The notes under the pieces: generated by a model
Database searches by the model: none
What the model saw: only the letters and a program-made list of their open reading frames with translations
What the model was told of the DNA's origin: nothing
Position numbers and translations under genes: made by a program
Origin: Panacagrimonas sp.
GTDB taxonomy: Bacteria; Pseudomonadota; Gammaproteobacteria; Nevskiales; Nevskiaceae
Direction of reading: 5' to 3'
DNA: 9,504 nucleotides
Assembly: GCA_021773655.1 (NCBI GenBank)
Contig: JAJFJX010000189.1
Location: forward strand, 1-9,504
Shown here: positions 5,600 to 9,504 of the stretch, piece by piece
How positions within the stretch are numbered: the first letter of the stretch is position 1
Layout of the letters: the number at the start of each line of letters is the position of its first letter

Positions 5600-6607
5600 A
5601 TGCGAGCCGCCCTTTACGAACGCGTCGGTGCAGCCCACGAGGTGCTGGAGCTCGTCGAGCTGCCGCGGCCCGAGCCGGCGCCTGGCGAGGTTCGCATCCG
5701 TCTGGTCACCTCCGGCGTCAATCCCTCGGACGTCAAGACCCGCGCCGGACCGCGCAGCCGGCTCCTGCCGTTTGCTCGGATCGTGCCGCGCCGCGACGGC
5801 GCCGGCGTGGTCGATGCGGTGGGGCCGGGCGGGGAGACCGCTCGGCTCGGCGAGCGCGTCTGGACCTGGAACGCCGCCTGGGGTCGCGCCATGGGTACGG
5901 CAGCCGAATACGTCACCCTGCCGCAGGCCCAGGCGGTGCCCCTGCCCCAGGCGGTCGGCTTCGATGCCGGTGCCTGCCTGGGCATTCCGGCGTTGACCGC
6001 CTTCCACGCGGTGGTCATGGACGGTGGCGTGGCCGGCAAGACCGTTCTGATCGCCGGCGGCGCCGGTGCGGTGGGGCACTACGCGATCCAGTTTGCGCGG
6101 CACAAGGGCGCGGCGCGGATCATCACCACCGTCAGCTCCCCGGCCAAGGCCCGGCTGGCGACTGCCGCCGGTGCCGACGAGGTGATCGATTACCGGCGAC
6201 AGGACGTGGCGGGGCGACTGTCGGCGCTCACCAACGGCCGCGGCGTGGATCGGGTGATCGAGGTGGATTTCCACGCCAACGTCGCGCTGGACTTCGCCGC
6301 GCTGCGTGACCACGGGGACATCGTGGTCTACGGCAGCAACGTGCCGGAGGTCGCGGTGCCGTTCGTGCAGGGCATCATGAAGAACGTGCAGTTGCGCTTC
6401 TTTGTCGTCTACGGGCTCAGGCCCGAGGAGCGCGCCCGCGAGCTGGCCGAGGTCGGCCAGCTGCTGGCGGCCGGCGGGCTGCAGCACAACGTCGCCGAGC
6501 GCTATCCGCTGGCGCGCATCGCCGAGGCCCACCAGCGGGTCGAAAGCGGCCGCGCCGCGGGCAATGTGGTGGTGGAGATCGACCAGGGCCTGTTCACGGG
6601 CGCCTGA
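5600..6607 (+). CDS. Zinc-independent NADPH:quinone oxidoreductase-like protein (MDR superfamily)
   Basis: This 335-residue cytosolic protein belongs to the medium-chain dehydrogenase/reductase superfamily, quinone-oxidoreductase branch, which uses NADPH to reduce quinones or alpha,beta-unsaturated carbonyls. The N-terminal GroES-like domain contains the typical VNPSD (40-44) and DGAGVV (66-71). The nucleotide-binding Rossmann domain has AGGAGAVGHYAIQFAR (152-167) and the family-typical GADEVIDYR (191-199). The Cys/His ligands of zinc-dependent alcohol dehydrogenases are not seen. The ATG at 5600 is preceded by GGAG (5590-5593) with 6-nt spacing and gives the expected family length; the frame is open far upstream (to 4547), but only as the antisense of the oxygenase gene. 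It diverges from the oxygenase gene across 129 bp and ends against a strong hairpin. The natural substrate is not deducible. Confidence 0.92.
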   Translation: MRAALYERVGAAHEVLELVELPRPEPAPGEVRIRLVTSGVNPSDVKTRAGPRSRLLPFARIVPRRDGAGVVDAVGPGGETARLGERVWTWNAAWGRAMGTAAEYVTLPQAQAVPLPQAVGFDAGACLGIPALTAFHAVVMDGGVAGKTVLIAGGAGAVGHYAIQFARHKGAARIITTVSSPAKARLATAAGADEVIDYRRQDVAGRLSALTNGRGVDRVIEVDFHANVALDFAALRDHGDIVVYGSNVPEVAVPFVQGIMKNVQLRFFVVYGLRPEERARELAEVGQLLAAGGLQHNVAERYPLARIAEAHQRVESGRAAGNVVVEIDQGLFTGA

Positions 6608-6643
6608 CCCGGGAGGCGCAGCCGCTGTCATGCACGTTTTGAT

Positions 6644-6668
6644 CGCCCGGGCTGCCTGAGCCCGGGCG
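6644..6668. terminator. Bidirectional hairpin between convergent oxidoreductase and pckA
   Basis: CGCCCGGGCT (6644-6653) and AGCCCGGGCG (6659-6668) form a perfect 10-bp GC-rich stem with a 5-nt loop, midway between the two convergent stop codons. It is very stable, but neither flank has a real T-tract. The minus strand is followed by ATCAAAACG and the plus strand by TCCCATCC. Termination is the likely role from position and symmetry. Confidence 0.65.
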
Positions 6669-6704
6669 TCCCATCCGCCAGAAATTCCCGCCTCTGCCCG
6701 CAGC

Positions 6705-8360
6705 TCAGATCCGTGCTTCGATACCGAAGGAGGCAAAGCCTTTCTGGTCGAAGTTGGCGCGGAACATGTCGCGCAGGCGGGTGGCGGTGGCGTCGTAGGC
6801 GTCCTTGTCATCCCAGGTGGCACGCGGGTTGAGCACGGTGGGATCGTCGATGCCGGGGCAGGTGCGGGGAATGGTCAGGTTGAGAATGGGCAGTGTTTCG
6901 GTCTCGACCTGGTCGAGCTTGCCGTTGAGGGCAGCATCGAGCAGGGCGCGGGTGAGCTTGATGCTCATGCGCTTGCCGGTGCCGTAGGGTCCGCCGCTCC
7001 AGCCGGTGTTCAGGAGAATGCAGCGCGCCTTGTGGGTCTTCATTTTCTGCGCCAGCAGGCTGGCGTAGACGTTGGGCTTCTGCGCCATGAACGGCCCGCC
7101 GAAGCAGGCGCTGAACGTCGGCTGCGGCTCGGTGACCCCGACCTCGGTGCCGGCCACGCGCGCGGTGAAGCCGGAGACGAAGTGATACATCACGTCTTCC
7201 GGAGACAGGATCGAAACCGGCGGCAGCACGCCGAAGGCGTCGGCGGTGAGCAGCACGATGGTCTGCGGATGCGGACCCTGAGCGTTGGGCATGGTGTTGG
7301 GCACCACCTCCAGCGGATAGGAAAAGCGCGTGTTCTCGGCGATGGAGCCGTCGTCGAGATCGAGCTCGTCGGGATGGCATTGCTCCATCGACTTGCCGGG
7401 CAGCGGCGGCACGTTCTCGATGATGGTGCCGGGCTTGCTCAGCGCCGCAGCGATCACCGGCTCGGCCTGTTTGTCGAGGTTGATCAGCTTGGCGTAGCAG
7501 CCGTCCTCGAGATTGCACAGACCGTTGTCCGACCAGATGGTCTCGTCGTCACCGATCAGCTTGCGGCTGGCGTCGGCCGACAGCGTGGTCTTGCCGGTGC
7601 CCGACAGGCCGAACAGGATGGCGGCATCGTTGTGGGCGCCGACGTTGGCCGAGCAGTGCATCGACAGCAGGCCCTGCTTGGGCAGCAGGTAGTTGCCGAC
7701 GGTGAAGATGGTCTTCTTGTTGACGCCGCAGTAGTCGGCGCGGCCGGCGACCAGACAGATCCGATTGCGGGCATCGATCACCACCGCCGCTTCGGAGCGG
7801 CAGCCGTCGCGCTCGGGGACGCAGGTGAAGCTGGGCACGTTGAGCATGGTCCAGCGCCGCGATTCGACGTCCTTCACGCCGGCCAGATCCTTGGGAAACA
7901 TGTTGTGCACGAACATCGCGTGCGTGGCGTATTCGCCGGCGAAGCGGTAGGGCACGGCGAAGTCCGGGTCCGAACCCATGTAGACGTCCTTGACGTACAG
8001 GGTGGCCTGCTTCTGGTTGAGGTGGGCGACCACGCGCTGCAGCAGGCCCTCGTAGGCGGCCGGCTCGTAAGGGGACAGGTCGGCCTTGAACCAGATTTCG
8101 TCGGCCACCTCCGGCCAGTTCACCGCATAGGTGTCCTTGGTGCGGCGGCCGGTGCAGTCCGGGTCGGTGTAGTAGACCAGCGGACCTTTGTCGCCGAGCC
8201 GGGTCGGGAACGCCTTCTGTGCATCCGAAGGGCCGTCGCGGCGCACACGACCCCGGTCATTGCCAATGGCCTCGTGGAAAAGTTCGGTCTTGCTCAGGTT
8301 GGCCTTGTACGCAACGGACTTGAGTCCGAGAAGCTTCTCCAGATCGGCCTGAAATGTCAT
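6705..8360 (-). CDS. pckA: ATP-dependent phosphoenolpyruvate carboxykinase
   Basis: This enzyme converts oxaloacetate plus ATP to phosphoenolpyruvate, CO2 and ADP (EC 4.1.1.49), the first committed step of gluconeogenesis from TCA-cycle carbon. The 551-residue product is slightly longer than E. coli PckA (540). The P-loop GLSGTGKTTLS (251-261) and kinase-2 LIGDDE (268-273) are those of the ATP class; GTP enzymes carry a different loop. Lys215 and His235 in GVNKKTIFT and SMHCSANVG match the metal-binding positions. ENTRFSYP (342-349) carries the catalytic Arg346, and GTGKRMSIK (460-468) is conserved. The oxaloacetate-binding loop reads CTGRRTKDTY (69-78) where E. coli has TGRSPKDK; the key Arg is kept. 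The ATG at 8360 is preceded by GAGGA (8374-8370) with a 9-nt spacer. The gene follows the pilJ-like gene by 167 bp but probably has its own promoter. Confidence 0.96.
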   Translation of the reverse strand: MTFQADLEKLLGLKSVAYKANLSKTELFHEAIGNDRGRVRRDGPSDAQKAFPTRLGDKGPLVYYTDPDCTGRRTKDTYAVNWPEVADEIWFKADLSPYEPAAYEGLLQRVVAHLNQKQATLYVKDVYMGSDPDFAVPYRFAGEYATHAMFVHNMFPKDLAGVKDVESRRWTMLNVPSFTCVPERDGCRSEAAVVIDARNRICLVAGRADYCGVNKKTIFTVGNYLLPKQGLLSMHCSANVGAHNDAAILFGLSGTGKTTLSADASRKLIGDDETIWSDNGLCNLEDGCYAKLINLDKQAEPVIAAALSKPGTIIENVPPLPGKSMEQCHPDELDLDDGSIAENTRFSYPLEVVPNTMPNAQGPHPQTIVLLTADAFGVLPPVSILSPEDVMYHFVSGFTARVAGTEVGVTEPQPTFSACFGGPFMAQKPNVYASLLAQKMKTHKARCILLNTGWSGGPYGTGKRMSIKLTRALLDAALNGKLDQVETETLPILNLTIPRTCPGIDDPTVLNPRATWDDKDAYDATATRLRDMFRANFDQKGFASFGIEARI

Positions 8361-8369
8361 GGTCGGGGG

Positions 8370-8374
8370 TCCTC
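8370..8374 (-). promoter_or_regulatory. Ribosome-binding site for pckA
   Basis: GAGGA lies 9 nt before the pckA ATG on the minus strand, at acceptable spacing. Confidence 0.55.
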
Positions 8375-8404
8375 GAACGGGATTCGGATGCCAGGGGATC
8401 GGAA

Positions 8405-8434
8405 AGAATAGAGGCCAGTGCCCACCCCCGGCAA
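8405..8434 (-). promoter_or_regulatory. Candidate sigma-70 promoter for pckA
   Basis: On the minus strand TTGCCG (8434-8429, four of six consensus bases) is followed after 18 bp by TATTCT (8410-8405, four of six). Transcription would begin near 8398, about 40 nt before the pckA ATG. A small palindrome CCGGC-AA-GCCGG (8428-8439) overlaps the -35 element. The match is modest. Confidence 0.35.
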
Positions 8435-8527
8435 GCCGGAGCCGGCCGGAGGCAGGGCACGGGCTGCAGCGCCCGGCCCAGGGCCCGGCTCTGCTTCTGA
8501 AGCGCCGCGCGCGTCGCGATCAGACTT

Positions 8528-9504
8528 TCAGTCGCGGCTGGAGGGCGTCGAAAACGCAGGATCTGAGCCGCTGTCCAGAGAAATGTCGGCCGGCAGCTTG
8601 AAGCCCGCGACCGACTCGCGCAGCTTGGTCGACAGGGTGTTGAGTTCGCCCACCGCGTCGCTGGTGATCTGCGCCGAGGCGGCAGTCTGGATGGCGGTCT
8701 CGCGGATCGACTGCACCTGCTCGGCGATGCGGGTGGCCTGCGCCGCTTCGCTTCTCGCCTCGCCCGAGATGTCCTGGATCAGGCGTGACAGGTCGGTGGA
8801 ATTGGACTCGATGCGGGTCAGTGCCTGGCCGGCTTCTTCGGCGCTGCGGGCACCGGCCACCACGTTGGAGGTCGAACGCTCCATCGACACGATGGCCTCG
8901 TTGGTATCGGCCTGGATGGTCTTGACCAGGGTTTCGATCTGGCGCGTTGCCGCGGCGGCACGTTCGGCCAGGGTCTGCACCTCGTCGGCCACCACCGCGA
9001 AACCGCGGCCGGACTCGCCGGCCATGGTGGCCTGGATCGAGGCGTTGAGCGCCAGGGTGTTGGTCTGCTCGGAGATGTCGTTGATGAACTCGATGATGTT
9101 GCCGATTTCCTGCGAGGACTCGCCGAGGCGCTTGATGCGTTTGGAGGTGTCCTGGATCTGCTCGCGCAGCGCGGCCATGCCCTGGATGGTGCGGCCCACG
9201 GTGCTGGCGCCGCTGTGGGCGACGTTGACCGAGGTGGTGGCCTGGGCGGCCAGCTGCTCGGCGCGTTGCGCCACGGCACTCAGCGACTCAGAGCTCTGCT
9301 GAATGCGCTGGGCGATCTCCGCCACCTCCTGGGCCTGGCTGTCGGACGCCGCCTCCATGGTAGCGGCGGTCTCCTGGGTCGCGGTGGCCGCGGCGCTGAT
9401 CTCCACCGCGGTCTGGTTGATGGTGCCGACCAGACTGCGCAGGGTTTCGACGGTGGAATTGACCGAATCGGCGATGGCGCCGGTGAAATCCTCGGTGACG
9501 TTGG
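8528..9504 (-). CDS. pilJ: PilJ-like methyl-accepting chemotaxis protein, C-terminal signalling part (5' end off right edge)
   Basis: About 325 residues of a chemoreceptor cytoplasmic domain are visible. The frame is still open at the right edge (NVTEDFTGAIADSVNSTVET is the first readable stretch), so the GTG at 9406 is internal and not the start. The signalling hairpin tip, about 9088-8957, reads FINDISEQTNTLALNASIQA and then TMAGESGRGFAVVADEVQTL. The substitution of the usual E-A-A-R-A-G by S-I-Q-A-T-M-A-G-E, the following LVKTIQADTNEAIVSME, and the C-terminal SVAGFKLP are features I associate with PilJ, the receptor of the Pil-Chp system that controls type IV pilus twitching and cAMP. No CheR-binding pentapeptide is present at the C-terminus. 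The periplasmic and transmembrane parts lie outside the window. The next gene downstream is pckA rather than chpA/pilL, so it could also be a PilJ paralogue. The MCP family is certain; the PilJ assignment is probable. Confidence 0.85.
   Translation of the reverse strand, partial: NVTEDFTGAIADSVNSTVETLRSLVGTINQTAVEISAAATATQETAATMEAASDSQAQEVAEIAQRIQQSSESLSAVAQRAEQLAAQATTSVNVAHSGASTVGRTIQGMAALREQIQDTSKRIKRLGESSQEIGNIIEFINDISEQTNTLALNASIQATMAGESGRGFAVVADEVQTLAERAAAATRQIETLVKTIQADTNEAIVSMERSTSNVVAGARSAEEAGQALTRIESNSTDLSRLIQDISGEARSEAAQATRIAEQVQSIRETAIQTAASAQITSDAVGELNTLSTKLRESVAGFKLPADISLDSGSDPAFSTPSSRD

Noticed and set aside
7032..8411. Plus-strand 459-codon frame opposite pckA
   Set aside because: Antisense shadow of a fully motif-complete pckA; composition is typical of GC-rich antisense frames.
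8441..8527. GC-rich palindromic stretches between the chemoreceptor stop and pckA as a terminator
   Set aside because: Stems such as GGCCC/GGGCC have loops too short to form and no T-tract follows; I see no supportable terminator there.
8418..9302. Plus-strand 294-codon frame opposite the chemoreceptor gene
   Set aside because: Ser/Ala/Met-rich mirror of the coiled-coil MCP coding sequence; no motif of its own.

Overview
The window is high-GC chromosomal DNA from a free-living, probably Xanthomonadales/Lysobacterales-like gammaproteobacterium. The pointers are strong third-position GC, ATTCCCG-type intergenic repeats of a kind common in that order, a PilJ-type twitching chemoreceptor and housekeeping genes of gammaproteobacterial type. 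This placement is an inference; no rRNA or other decisive marker is present.

Layout. (1) 1-219: the first 16 codons of a minus-strand gene resembling 6-carboxytetrahydropterin synthase (QueD/PTPS family) run off the left edge. Its start codon is separated by only five T residues from a 7-bp tandem repeat (54-106), followed by a short divergent promoter region. (2) 220-1629 (+): gltX, glutamyl-tRNA synthetase. (3) 1630-1864: a convergent intergenic region with a small GC hairpin, a perfect 13-bp inverted repeat that shares the ATTCCCG heptamer, and a short coding-like stretch. (4) 1865-5470 (-): three co-oriented genes, in transcription order a carotenoid-oxygenase-family enzyme, a DUF502 membrane protein and an AmpG/RhtX-FptX-like MFS permease. 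(5) 5471-5599: a divergent control region, with an 11-codon leader ORF ending in an ATGA overlap with the carotenoid oxygenase start. (6) 5600-6607 (+): a zinc-independent quinone oxidoreductase of the MDR superfamily. (7) 6608-6704: a strong 10-bp hairpin between convergent genes. (8) 6705-8360 (-): pckA, ATP-dependent PEP carboxykinase. (9) 8528-9504 (-): the C-terminal signalling half of a PilJ-like methyl-accepting protein, running off the right edge.

How the genes relate. gltX (translation), pckA (gluconeogenesis) and pilJ (type IV pilus chemosensing) are independent housekeeping or behavioural functions. The only plausible local module is the oxygenase with the divergent oxidoreductase, and perhaps the DUF502 and MFS membrane proteins downstream of the oxygenase. 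Oxidative C=C cleavage makes aldehydes or ketones that an NADPH-dependent reductase could act on, but nothing in the sequence fixes a substrate.

I see no CRISPR array, defence island, prophage, transposase, integron or rRNA/tRNA gene. The most interesting small-scale items are the leader ORF in front of the carotenoid oxygenase, the heptamer repeats bracketing gltX, the substituted second-shell Glu in the oxygenase, and the coding-like tail after the MFS gene.
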